Source of the DNA: Flavobacterium turcicum | GTDB taxonomy: Bacteria; Bacteroidota; Bacteroidia; Flavobacteriales; Flavobacteriaceae | NCBI RefSeq assembly: GCF_011365745.1 | Contig: NZ_JAAOBY010000009.1 | Coordinates: forward strand, 62,001-126,000 | Direction of reading: 5' to 3' | DNA length: 64,000 nucleotides | Shown: one piece after another, positions 45,199-53,494 of the stretch | Numbering within the stretch: position 1 is the stretch's first letter | Layout of the letters: the number at the start of each line of letters is the position of its first letter | Notes under the pieces: model-generated | What the model saw: the letters and a program-made list of their open reading frames with translations, nothing else | What the model was told of the DNA's origin: nothing | The model's database searches: none | Translations under genes and position numbers: made by a program

Positions 45199-45255
45199 CA
45201 CTGATTTGTAATACTATTATACTTATATTTGGAAACAGATAAATGTGGCTAGCAT
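45199..45255 (+). promoter_or_regulatory. Promoter-like element, copy 1
   Basis: CTGATTT…AATAC…CTTATATTTG with -7 element TATATTTG at 45224-45231 and a TTTG at 45205, then GGCTAGCAT. A second version occurs at 49578-49635 in front of another unknown gene. It would drive the 45357 gene with a leader of roughly 120 bases. Confidence 0.45.
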
Positions 45256-45356
45256 CAAAGCAAGTAATCTAATTTTAGAGTGCTGTGTTTGATTTTGTTA
45301 GATGTAAAAATAAGTTAGCCGAATGGTTAAAAAAAAATCCAAGAATCGAATAAAAT

Positions 45357-46934
45357 ATGGAAAAAGATTATTTCCTTTTAGAGGACAAAATAAAGGAAAT
45401 TGAATCCAAATTTTTAATCAAAAATGGATGGTTAAAAATATACGAAGATAACTCAAAAGATTTTGACGACTCTTCGGTGATATATTGCTGTCTAATTTCA
45501 AATACCAAAGTTGAAAAATATCGCAAAAACCACAGTTGGCCACTGACTATGGGCTATGAAGGAAAGCCCTCAATTTATGGTGATAACACATACAAAACTA
45601 ATGACGAAAAAGGATTAGAACCTTTTTTATTTTACAAAACATTTTCATTACTTGAAAAATCAATAAAATATATTGATGTAGCAGAAGAATTTATTCTTTA
45701 TTTCAGACTTTATGAAAAAGGTAATGATAAACAAAATCGCACATTCTACTATGTTAACGATTATGGAGAATTAGAAGAAGTTCTAATAATCGAACCAAAA
45801 TTAATTAAGGTTAAAATCAAATACTTAAAAGAATATATCACAATTAGAGATATGAATTTTGTTGTTTGTTATGATTTTATGAGGCTTCTCAAAGAAATTC
45901 CTTCAGAATGGAATATCAAACACAAAGATGAGCTGTTAAAGAAAAATGATTTTATTTATAGTCATTTAATAAGATGTGTATCCGACAAAACCCAAAGTTG
46001 GATTATGGGGAAAGTGTTTATTAAACCAAACGAAATTAAAAAATCACATTTTGATTTAGGAAAATCTAAAAATGAAAGTTTTATTATAGGTGTTGATGTT
46101 GAAGGCGAATTAATTTATGAAAATTGTGAAGAAACCGATGGAAATCATTTCAAAGTTACATATTTCAAAAAAGAAGTATTAAGCAAATATTATAATGAAC
46201 CTCATAAATATGAAGTTGATGGTTTTAGTGTAAGTTCAAAATTTTTTAGGTTAAAGATAGATAATAATGTAGATGAATACATTCCTGTCTTTCTTACCAA
46301 TTTAAGAATTCTTCCTGAAAATGAACAATTTCATTGGAAACAGTATAATATTCCCCCTAGCGAAGGAATGAATATTAGCCGAACATACTACAGAACAATG
46401 ATAGAAGGACAATGGGCAGAACAACCTGAAACTATTGACTTATTTTTCAAATCAAAGTATGAAAGTTTTAATAAAAAATGGGAGACCAAATTTGGTTGGA
46501 AATTATACAAACCATTGTCTCCAAAGGATGAATATTTATTAATAGCATTACATAAAATTACATCTAATAATGTGAAAGCCTTTTGTGAACAAACCTTAAC
46601 TATCGTAAAACTTACAGTTGATAGATTAAACGAAAAAGAACTTGCAAAAGGATTAAAATTAGATTTGAGAGACAGAGGCATTGCAAAATTTGAAAAATTT
46701 TTAAAATCAAAAGGAATGGAAATTCCTGATATGTTTGAATTTTTAAGAAACTTGCAAAATCTGAGGTCAGGTTTAATTGCTCATACATTTAGCGAATCAA
46801 ATAAAGATTGTGAAAAAGCTCTTAAATATTTTAATATTGAAAGTGATAATTACATTAAAGCTTTAGAAGATATATTTGTAAAATCTGTCTTCACACTCAA
46901 CACCTTAGAAAAGTATTTTAAACTGAATGAATAA
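45357..46934 (+). CDS. Large unknown protein with HEPN-like C-terminal motif
   Basis: A 525-aa soluble protein, no signal or membrane segment. Residues 1-390 are mixed alpha/beta and unassigned. A conserved-looking block follows: EGQWAEQPETIDLFF, then FGWKLYKPLSPKDEYLL. The C-terminus (from about 400) is helical: LTIVKLTVDRLNEKELAKG, FLRNLQNLRSGLIAHTFSE. R470 and H476 in RSGLIAH fit the Rx4-6H motif of HEPN RNases. Large proteins with a C-terminal HEPN domain (for example ApeA) act in phage defence by abortive infection. That role is inferred. The gene stands alone beside a dispersed repeat. Confidence 0.6.
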   Translation: MEKDYFLLEDKIKEIESKFLIKNGWLKIYEDNSKDFDDSSVIYCCLISNTKVEKYRKNHSWPLTMGYEGKPSIYGDNTYKTNDEKGLEPFLFYKTFSLLEKSIKYIDVAEEFILYFRLYEKGNDKQNRTFYYVNDYGELEEVLIIEPKLIKVKIKYLKEYITIRDMNFVVCYDFMRLLKEIPSEWNIKHKDELLKKNDFIYSHLIRCVSDKTQSWIMGKVFIKPNEIKKSHFDLGKSKNESFIIGVDVEGELIYENCEETDGNHFKVTYFKKEVLSKYYNEPHKYEVDGFSVSSKFFRLKIDNNVDEYIPVFLTNLRILPENEQFHWKQYNIPPSEGMNISRTYYRTMIEGQWAEQPETIDLFFKSKYESFNKKWETKFGWKLYKPLSPKDEYLLIALHKITSNNVKAFCEQTLTIVKLTVDRLNEKELAKGLKLDLRDRGIAKFEKFLKSKGMEIPDMFEFLRNLQNLRSGLIAHTFSESNKDCEKALKYFNIESDNYIKALEDIFVKSVFTLNTLEKYFKLNE

Positions 46935-46940
46935 AACAAC

Positions 46941-47036
46941 GGATTACTATGGTTTTAGTTTATGCCAGTCATTAGATTTATTTTTCAAATATTGAGATAG
47001 TATTTGTGTTCACGAGAGGAACATTTATGCCAGCTT
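46941..47036. repeat. REP/REPIN-like repeat, copy 1 (degenerate left arm)
   Basis: Core GGATTACTATGGTTTTAG, TGCCAGTCATTAGATT and right arm TTGTGTTCACGAGAGGAAC...GCCAGCTTGG. It aligns with the fuller copy 2 at 48125-48254; the left hairpin arm is absent. Confidence 0.65.
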
Positions 47037-47092
47037 GGAGAGTAATACCAAAACGTTAGTTAATTTAATAAAAAAACAAAAAAAATACGTTA

Positions 47093-48151
47093 ATGAAGTT
47101 AAATATAGACCTTAAACAGCTTAATTGGTTCATTGCAATAAGTTTTCCTGGTTTGATAATAATATCAAGTTTTTTGGTTACACAAACCGACAAATTTAGA
47201 ATTAATACCGAACTACTTTCCAATGCAATATTGTTTGATATTCTTATTATTGCTCCTTTTCTTTATTTCTTAGTCATACGACAAGGAACTGCTAACAAAG
47301 CAAGTGTGTTTAGGATTTTTTCATTGTGCTTACTTGCATCAGGATTAATTTTAGACAACACTAATACATCTTTATTATATTACATACAGACATTTGTTTA
47401 TCCTTTAATAGAATTGAGTATCATTATTTGGATGAGCAGAAGTTTTTATTTAGCACGTCTTGAAGCAAAATTACAATATCAGAATACAGATTTTTTATCG
47501 TTTTCTAGAGTAGTTTTGAATAAGGTCATCGGTAACGAAAAGGCAAGTAATTTTTTCGCATCTGAGATTGCTGCCATTTATTACACATTTAATTGGGAAA
47601 GGACCACAAAAGCCGATGACAAAAAAACGTTTAGTGTTTATAAAGAAAGTGGTTTAATAGCGCTTTTATATGTTTTAATGTTTGTCATATGTATTGAAAC
47701 TGCAGCTACACATGTGCTAATAGCTGGGTGGAACGAGACATTTGCATGGGTAGCCACAGGGCTAAGTCTTTATAGTTGCTTACAATTATTTGCCCATATC
47801 AGGGCTTTAAAAATAAGGCATATCGAACTACTACAAAATGAAGTAAAAATCTATAACGGGCTTGCTGCCGAGGTCGTCATCAGTTATGAAAATATAGAAA
47901 GATTAGAACTGACAAATAAATTACCAACAGATAAAAAGTTCGTCAAAACAGCATTATTAAACAATTTAGAAGAGCATAACTGCATCTTGCATTTGAAAAC
48001 GCCTGTTAGCATTATCAAATTTTTTGGAATTAAGAAAAATGCAGATACTATTCTCTTTCGTATAGACAATTCACAATTTTTTTTTAACCTCATCACAATC
48101 AAAAAGATGAATAGTGAACTTCCCACGCTAGCACAAGCGTCCCGCTCGTGA
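47093..48151 (+). CDS. Unknown membrane protein with repeat-derived C-terminus
   Basis: A 352-aa protein with several hydrophobic helices in the first 130 residues (about 12-28, 40-62, 73-90, 98-112), another pair near 195-240, then a soluble beta-rich C-terminal part (240-340) reminiscent of a PH-like domain. No family recognised. The last codons (P-T-L-A-Q-A-S-R-S then TGA) are read from the left arm of REPIN copy 2, so the stop codon and about nine residues come from the repeat. The original stop may have been lost. Confidence 0.62.
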   Translation: MKLNIDLKQLNWFIAISFPGLIIISSFLVTQTDKFRINTELLSNAILFDILIIAPFLYFLVIRQGTANKASVFRIFSLCLLASGLILDNTNTSLLYYIQTFVYPLIELSIIIWMSRSFYLARLEAKLQYQNTDFLSFSRVVLNKVIGNEKASNFFASEIAAIYYTFNWERTTKADDKKTFSVYKESGLIALLYVLMFVICIETAATHVLIAGWNETFAWVATGLSLYSCLQLFAHIRALKIRHIELLQNEVKIYNGLAAEVVISYENIERLELTNKLPTDKKFVKTALLNNLEEHNCILHLKTPVSIIKFFGIKKNADTILFRIDNSQFFFNLITIKKMNSELPTLAQASRS

Positions 48152-48254
48152 TGGTCTTAACTGATTACTATGATTTTAGTTTGTGCCAGTCATTAGATTT
48201 TAAAAAAATATTGAAATAGTATTTGTGTTCACGAGCGTGACGCTCGCACCAGCT
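48125..48254. repeat. REP/REPIN-like repeat, copy 2 (complete)
   Basis: The left arm (GCTAGCACAAGCGTCCCGCT, then CGTGA) and right arm (TTCACGAGCGTGACGCTCG, then CACCAGC) are inverted copies of each other. Each contains a small hairpin (AGCG-TCC-CGCT; GAGCG-TGA-CGCTC). The core GATTACTATGATTTTAGTTT and CAGTCATTAGATT lies between. Architecture matches a REP doublet (REPIN/BIME). No RAYT transposase is in the window. Confidence 0.75.
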
Positions 48255-48307
48255 GCGATAAAAACATTAAAAAACATTAAAAAACAATCAAACAAAATAT
48301 AGAAAAC

Positions 48308-49381
48308 ATGAGAAAAACAATGCTTTTGCTTGCCTTTTTTGCTGCTAGTAATTTTACTTATTCACAAGTTGATAAAGTTGATGATGCTATAAAAAACCTA
48401 ATGCAAAAAAATAAAATTGTTGGTTTGCAATTAGCTGTAATTAAAGATAATGCAATCATTAAAACAAGTCACTACGGATTAGCATCCGTTGAAGATTCGA
48501 TTACAGTTGATAGCCAAACTATTTTTAGCATTAATTCCATGACTAAAGCATTTACAGGAGTTGCTATTATGCAATTAATCGAAAATGGTAAATTAAATCT
48601 TGACGAGCCTATTTCAAAATATTTGGATAAGCTGCCTAAAAGTTGGCAAAATATTTCAGTAAAACAAATAGTGACGCATCAATCAGGTCTTCCTGAAATT
48701 TGGGATTCACAAGGAAATATGTTATCTGAAAATAGTGAGACTTTATTCCAAAAAATAAAAGAATTGCCTCTTGTTTTTAAACCTGGTAAAGAGTTTAGAG
48801 ACTGTCAAGCGAATTACCTGCTGCTTGGAATGCTTATTGAAAAAATAAGTGGACAGTCATATGAAAAATTCATTTCAGAAAACCAGTATAAAAAAGCAGG
48901 AATGAAAAATTCTATCAAAGCTGGTGTAGGCGATTTTTACAATATAATTAAGCACTCTGCAAAGCCGTATTCTTATTTTAGAAATAACATGCTAACGAAT
49001 GTGTATCAACCAATACCTTCAAATTTGTATCCAGCTGGCGGAATCTATTCAACGGCAACCGAAATAGCACAATGGGTAATGGCATTACAAAGTAATCAAT
49101 TAATTAATGCCGAAAATGTAAAGACTCTTTGTGCACCTATACGATTAGAGAACGGAGAAATATATCAAGAAAACGGTTTTCTGAATCAGAGTTCGATTGG
49201 TTTTTATTCCTCTTCAAGAGAAAAAAATCCTGTAATTGCATCATTAGGTGGCAATAGAAATGCTTTATACATTTATCCAAAAGATAATATTTCAGTAGTA
49301 ATTTTGACAAATTTAGTGGGTTCACGTCCTGAAAATTTTATTGAAGAAATTGCGAATTTATATTTAACGGAAAAAAAATAG
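48308..49381 (+). CDS. Beta-lactamase-fold serine hydrolase, secreted
   Basis: A 357-aa class-C-like serine hydrolase with a signal peptide (MRKTMLLLAFFAASNFTYSQ). The SxxK motif is SMTK in INSMTKAFTG. The second motif, YxN in most members, aligns with RDCQANYLLLG, so the tyrosine seems replaced by Asp. The third motif KTG/HxG aligns with LGGN. Activity on beta-lactams is unlikely; it may be an esterase or peptidase, or inactive. Bordered on both sides by REPIN copies 2 and 3. Confidence 0.78.
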   Translation: MRKTMLLLAFFAASNFTYSQVDKVDDAIKNLMQKNKIVGLQLAVIKDNAIIKTSHYGLASVEDSITVDSQTIFSINSMTKAFTGVAIMQLIENGKLNLDEPISKYLDKLPKSWQNISVKQIVTHQSGLPEIWDSQGNMLSENSETLFQKIKELPLVFKPGKEFRDCQANYLLLGMLIEKISGQSYEKFISENQYKKAGMKNSIKAGVGDFYNIIKHSAKPYSYFRNNMLTNVYQPIPSNLYPAGGIYSTATEIAQWVMALQSNQLINAENVKTLCAPIRLENGEIYQENGFLNQSSIGFYSSSREKNPVIASLGGNRNALYIYPKDNISVVILTNLVGSRPENFIEEIANLYLTEKK

Positions 49382-49400
49382 CAACTACTAGCAACTGCCC

Positions 49401-49533
49401 TCCACTTGTACGGGCGTCCCGCTCGTGATGGTGTAAATTGATTACTATGATTTTAGTTTGTGTCAGTCATTACATTCTTTAAGCTTTTCAATTCTAAAAT
49501 ATATTCACGACTGTGACACCCGCTTCAGCTTGG
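49401..49533. repeat. REP/REPIN-like repeat, copy 3
   Basis: Left arm GGGCGTCCCGCTCGTGATGG, core GATTACTATGATTTTAG, TGTCAGTCATTA, and a degenerate right arm TTCACGACTGTGACACCCGC ending CAGCTTGG. It lies in the 317-base gap 49382-49698, which also holds a promoter-like element at 49578-49635. Confidence 0.7.
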
Positions 49534-49577
49534 GTCTTATATGTAAGATAAAATCAGCAATTAATTACAAACCTTTC

Positions 49578-49635
49578 CTGATTTAGAATACCATAATTCT
49601 TATATTTGAACACGAAATCATTAGCTAGAATTTGA
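49578..49635 (+). promoter_or_regulatory. Promoter-like element, copy 2
   Basis: CTGATTTAGAATACC…CTTATATTTGAACAC with -7 element TATATTTG at 49601-49608 and AGCTAGAAT downstream. It aligns over about 55 bases with the element at 45199-45255. Would drive the frameshifted gene at 49699. Confidence 0.45.
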
Positions 49636-49698
49636 AAAACGAAATGAATATTTCATTCGCAGATCTATTTTTTGAGACATAATAACTTACAAAACTCT

Positions 49699-50090
49699 AT
49701 GGCAGAAGAAACGGAAATGAGCAAAAAAGCAGGGATTGCATTTTTCATTTTAATTATAATTGGTCTTTACTTTATTTTGACAAAGCCGATAAAACTAGAG
49801 CAGAAATTGAAAATTATCCTGGTACAACGATTTGTAAATACACGCTGTGCAAACCTTCCGGCAAATCTTCTACCGCTTTTGTAAAATACGTTGTAAATAA
49901 TAAATTGTATCGAACTAATAGTGGTGGTTGTCCTGAGAATTCTTCTGAAAAAATAAATAAATTCTTCTACCTAAAATATGCTACAGTTAATCCAAACAAT
50001 ATTGAAGTTGATTTTACAAAAGAGGTTACCAACAAAACAGAGATTGAGGTATTAGAAAATCAACTTAAAAATTGGTTTGATCTGGAATAA
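49699..50090 (+). pseudogene. Frameshifted small membrane-anchored protein
   Basis: Two reading frames join into one protein. The first (from ATG 49699; MAEETEMSKKAGIAFFILII) gives a cytosolic start and one membrane helix. The second continues in another frame from about 49770 (DKADKTRAEIENYPGTT, then KYTLCKPSGKSS and TNSGGCPENSSEKINKF) to the stop at 50090. One missing base in the T/A-rich tract at 49771-49779 (TTTATTTTG) explains the break. Restoring one T would give about 130 aa: helix plus a small Cys-containing domain. Either a real mutation or a base-call error. Family not recognised. Confidence 0.65.
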
Positions 50091-50288
50091 CATTGCTCAA
50101 GAATTAGCGCAGCGGATTTAAAAGCAAGCTTATACTGAAATTGATTTTCTACATAAAAAACAACCAATACAAATGATAACTTAATTTAAAACGCAATCAA
50201 ACACAATGTAATATTTTTTTGAAAAAACGAAACGCAACAATTAATCTAAAATAAAAAAAAACGTAACACCTAGAATTATTTAACAACG

Positions 50289-51818
50289 ATGAAGAATACC
50301 TTGAAATTTATGTTAATCTGCACAACAACGCTTTTAATGTGCAATAAAACAACTGCTCAAAACAATTACATTGAAATCAACAAAAAACTTAAAAAAGTAA
50401 ATCCTGCAGTAATTAACAAAGTACAAAGTGAAGGCTACACCACTAATTATGATTATTACATCAACAATTATTTGATGGTTAATAAAAATGATTATCAAAG
50501 TTTTAGCGACACTTTAGGTAACGTTGTCAATTTACCTCTGAAAAATAGCGCTGTTTTTTACCCAACCAAAAAAGGAATCATTTTTACTTCAGATGCAAGT
50601 AAAAATATACATTCTCACTCCGACAGATTGTACAATATTCAGTCCTTTAATGTAAAAGGCGAAGAAAAGAAAATTCAAATAAATGATTTGAGTTCTTATT
50701 TTTTTTCTCGTAGAGTAAGCCAAACTGTTAGACAATATTTTACAGATTTTGGAGATTATATTACCATACACAAAGCGGTGGATAATGTAATTTTCGAAGG
50801 ATTGTTGCAAGACGATGGAAAATTAGTTTTACCAGCAGAATACCAATCTATTGATCATATTGGAAAGAATTTTTTTTCGCTCAAGAAAGACGGCTTTTAT
50901 TACATTTATGATGCTGTTAAAAAAACAATTAATCCCACAAAATTTGAGGAAATTCAAATTTACGAAATTGATTTTCAAAACTATTTTTATGGTAAAAATG
51001 TTGCCAAGAAAGACAATAAATACGGCCTGTATGACTTCGCTTTAAATAAATGGACTATTCCAAATGTGTACGACAAATTGGAACAAGTAATTGAATCCTT
51101 TGGCGTAGATCAAAGAACTCCAAAAGCAAGACACATAAAAGTAATGTACACAGACTTGTATTATGCAGAAAAAGATAAAAAGAAGGGGGCTATTAATCAG
51201 CAAAATCAAGTAATTGTACCCCTTTTGTATTCAAATCTTAGCTACTCAAAAGATGGTCGTAGTCCAAATTATTTTACAGTTTACAACGACCTCAATCAAT
51301 ACAATTATTATGATTTAACATCGAAAAAAGAACTCTTTAAAAATTTTTACAATGAATTGAATTTTACTGATAATAAAAGAGATGTTGTTCTTGGAAAAGC
51401 AGGTAAATATTGGAAAATGTTTAATTCAATTACCGATGAAGTTTATTTAGATGAAACGGAAAAAATGGTAAATATTCAGTTCGGAAATTTTGGGCCTTGC
51501 TTTTATATAGAATTTGAAGATGGCACGAAAGGACTTGGTTCGCGTGAAGCTAAAAAAATCATAGTTAGTAAAGAAAGGGATATCTACAAAGTCAATGATT
51601 GTAATAGTTACTACACAGTCAGCACGGCAACATATAAAAATTATATCATTGATAGCAGTGGAAACATAATCGTTCCTCCTCTTAAACAATTCAATGGAGC
51701 TGTTAAATTGCTAAAAGGCCATTTTGTTGTTTACAATTATAATAAACCTGACAAAATATTTATGGTATTTAATATGAAAGGCGAGGAAGTTGATAAAAAA
51801 GAATTTTTATCCAAATAA
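50289..51818 (+). CDS. Secreted WG-repeat-like protein
   Basis: A 509-aa protein with a signal peptide (MKNTLKFMLICTTTLLMCNKTTAQ). The rest is built of beta units of the WG (KWG) type. Examples are KKGAINQQNQVIVPLLYSNL, GLYDFALNKWTIPNVYDKL and GKLVLPAEYQSIDHIG, each with a turn G-hydrophobic-D/N and a hydrophobic IPxxY ending. WG-repeat proteins are common exported or surface proteins of unknown role in Bacteroidota. A palindromic element follows the gene. Confidence 0.75.
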   Translation: MKNTLKFMLICTTTLLMCNKTTAQNNYIEINKKLKKVNPAVINKVQSEGYTTNYDYYINNYLMVNKNDYQSFSDTLGNVVNLPLKNSAVFYPTKKGIIFTSDASKNIHSHSDRLYNIQSFNVKGEEKKIQINDLSSYFFSRRVSQTVRQYFTDFGDYITIHKAVDNVIFEGLLQDDGKLVLPAEYQSIDHIGKNFFSLKKDGFYYIYDAVKKTINPTKFEEIQIYEIDFQNYFYGKNVAKKDNKYGLYDFALNKWTIPNVYDKLEQVIESFGVDQRTPKARHIKVMYTDLYYAEKDKKKGAINQQNQVIVPLLYSNLSYSKDGRSPNYFTVYNDLNQYNYYDLTSKKELFKNFYNELNFTDNKRDVVLGKAGKYWKMFNSITDEVYLDETEKMVNIQFGNFGPCFYIEFEDGTKGLGSREAKKIIVSKERDIYKVNDCNSYYTVSTATYKNYIIDSSGNIIVPPLKQFNGAVKLLKGHFVVYNYNKPDKIFMVFNMKGEEVDKKEFLSK

Positions 51819-51843
51819 AATCAGCTTCAAAAGCCTTTTGGCA

Positions 51844-51933
51844 GGATTGCGAATTTTGAGGTACATACTTGTTTTTATTTGATCAGAAGTATTTTTCTTA
51901 TCTCCAAAATAATCAGTTTCAAAGTTCGCAACC
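51844..51933. repeat. Imperfect palindrome with GGATTGCGAA / TTCGCAACC ends
   Basis: The left arm GGATTGCGAATTTTGAG pairs with the right arm TTTCAAAGTTCGCAACC; inner TACATACTT / AAGTATTTT also pairs. Its form (long, imperfect, between unrelated accessory genes) recalls the elements around kwaAB, with different sequence. Only one copy seen here. Confidence 0.5.
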
Positions 51934-51994
51934 TAGCCAATCATGGAAAGGTTGATGGCAATATTTCCCATGAATAAATAGAAAATTAGAAAGT

Positions 51995-52792
51995 ATGAAT
52001 AAAATTAGAATTTCATTTTTGGTTTTGACAATTACACTGTTTGTAGGTTGTGATTTTATAAAAGATAGTTTCACTTTTAAAGATAAGACAAAAGAATTTG
52101 TGGAAACCTTAATGAAAAAGGACTATGACAAATGTGTTTCTCAAATGGCTTTGGAAAGTGAAATAGGTAAACAAACAAATGTTGATACTTTAAAATTGGG
52201 ATTAGATCAATTTCGAGGTTTAATAGAACGAAACTTTGGCAATAAGTTTGAATTTTCACTGATGAAATCTGAAAAAAAGCGTTCAACAATAGAAAGTGAA
52301 AACACACCTCCAAATACCACCCTTGCATTAATCGAATTTACAAATGAAAAAGAATTTGGAGTTTTTCAAGTTTTATTTGATCACAATTCAAAAAAGATAA
52401 TCAACATAAACACACTTGATGTAAAAGAACCTATTCCGAATATGGTAGTCTTTTGGCTATTTGGCTTTTTTCCATTATTAATTTTACTTTTCAATATTTA
52501 TGTAATTAGAAAAATTAAGAAAAGTTCATTATCAAAAAAATGGTTAAAATATCTAGCAATAATATTTTTTAATTTACCTACAATTAAATATTCTGCTGTC
52601 GAAGGTCTTTCTTATAAAATACTGAATTTTCAATTTTTTGGTCTAAGTTTTAGTTTTATGGGATTTCTTGGTTCAGTCTGGACTTTTGGAATTCCAATAG
52701 GTGGAATTTATTGGTTATGGAAACTGAAACAACATAAAATCGATGAAGAATTTAATACTGAAATAGTAGAAAACAACTCTTTAACTGAATAA
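51995..52792 (+). CDS. Unknown lipoprotein/membrane protein
   Basis: A 265-aa protein. The N-terminal lipoprotein signal ends LFVGCDF (Cys19). A soluble alpha/beta domain (25-150) with DYDKCVSQMALESEIG resembles the DUF3887/NTF2-like folds in outline. It is followed by two or three membrane helices (153-172, about 190-203, 215-240) and a short acidic tail. The combination of a lipidated start and C-terminal membrane helices is unusual. Family not recognised. Confidence 0.6.
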   Translation: MNKIRISFLVLTITLFVGCDFIKDSFTFKDKTKEFVETLMKKDYDKCVSQMALESEIGKQTNVDTLKLGLDQFRGLIERNFGNKFEFSLMKSEKKRSTIESENTPPNTTLALIEFTNEKEFGVFQVLFDHNSKKIININTLDVKEPIPNMVVFWLFGFFPLLILLFNIYVIRKIKKSSLSKKWLKYLAIIFFNLPTIKYSAVEGLSYKILNFQFFGLSFSFMGFLGSVWTFGIPIGGIYWLWKLKQHKIDEEFNTEIVENNSLTE

Positions 52793-53020
52793 AATGCACA
52801 GGCAACAACACCTTTGAAAATAGATTTGTACAATCAACTAATCGGGAAGCTGGTTTTTTCAATGAGTATTTATTTAATTCGAAAATAAAGTGCTTTAAAA
52901 TTAAGAAAAACTGATCGCGACTATTTGCAAAGCGATGATAATAAAACCATTTACATATATTCGAAGCGATTGAATAGCGATTAATCCATATAAAACAAGT
53001 ATTGCTCAAACCAACAGAAA

Positions 53021-53344
53021 ATGAAATACGCTGAATTTACTATTGAAAATAATAAAATAGAATTCTTTAACAACTTTTTAGGGATAGAAAAAGTACTACT
53101 CAACGGAAGGAATATTTCGAGTAAATTTTCTTTTTTAGGTGCCGTACATCCTATAAAACTGCAGGATAGAAATTTAGTTTTAAAAGTCAGATACGCACTA
53201 GGAAGTATCAAAATGCAATTGATGGAAAATGAACTATTACTTGAAGAACAATCTGCTAAAATTAGTATCAAACAAAGGATTTTTTGGTCTTTGATTGGAG
53301 TTGGAATCGGCTTTTTGTTGGCAAGGCTGACGAGTTATTTGTAA
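53021..53344 (+). CDS. Small unknown protein with C-terminal membrane anchor
   Basis: A 107-aa protein. Residues 1-75 look like beta strands (KYAEFTIENNKIEFFNN, VLKVRYALGSIKMQLMENE). A basic stretch (KISIKQR) and a hydrophobic helix (87-103: IFWSLIGVGIGFLLARL) follow at the very C-terminus, a tail-anchored arrangement. No family recognised; it could be a small PH-like membrane protein. Confidence 0.55.
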   Translation: MKYAEFTIENNKIEFFNNFLGIEKVLLNGRNISSKFSFLGAVHPIKLQDRNLVLKVRYALGSIKMQLMENELLLEEQSAKISIKQRIFWSLIGVGIGFLLARLTSYL

Positions 53345-53494
53345 GTTTTAAACCAAGACAACTTCTTCCTTAATGTTCTATCAATAAAATGGTTTTGTTA
53401 CCAAAATTAAACCGTATTTTAGTGTTGTTTTCTAGAGGTTTTTAAAACTTTAAAACCAGAGAGAAAACCAATCATTTTTTTGAATAAGAACACT

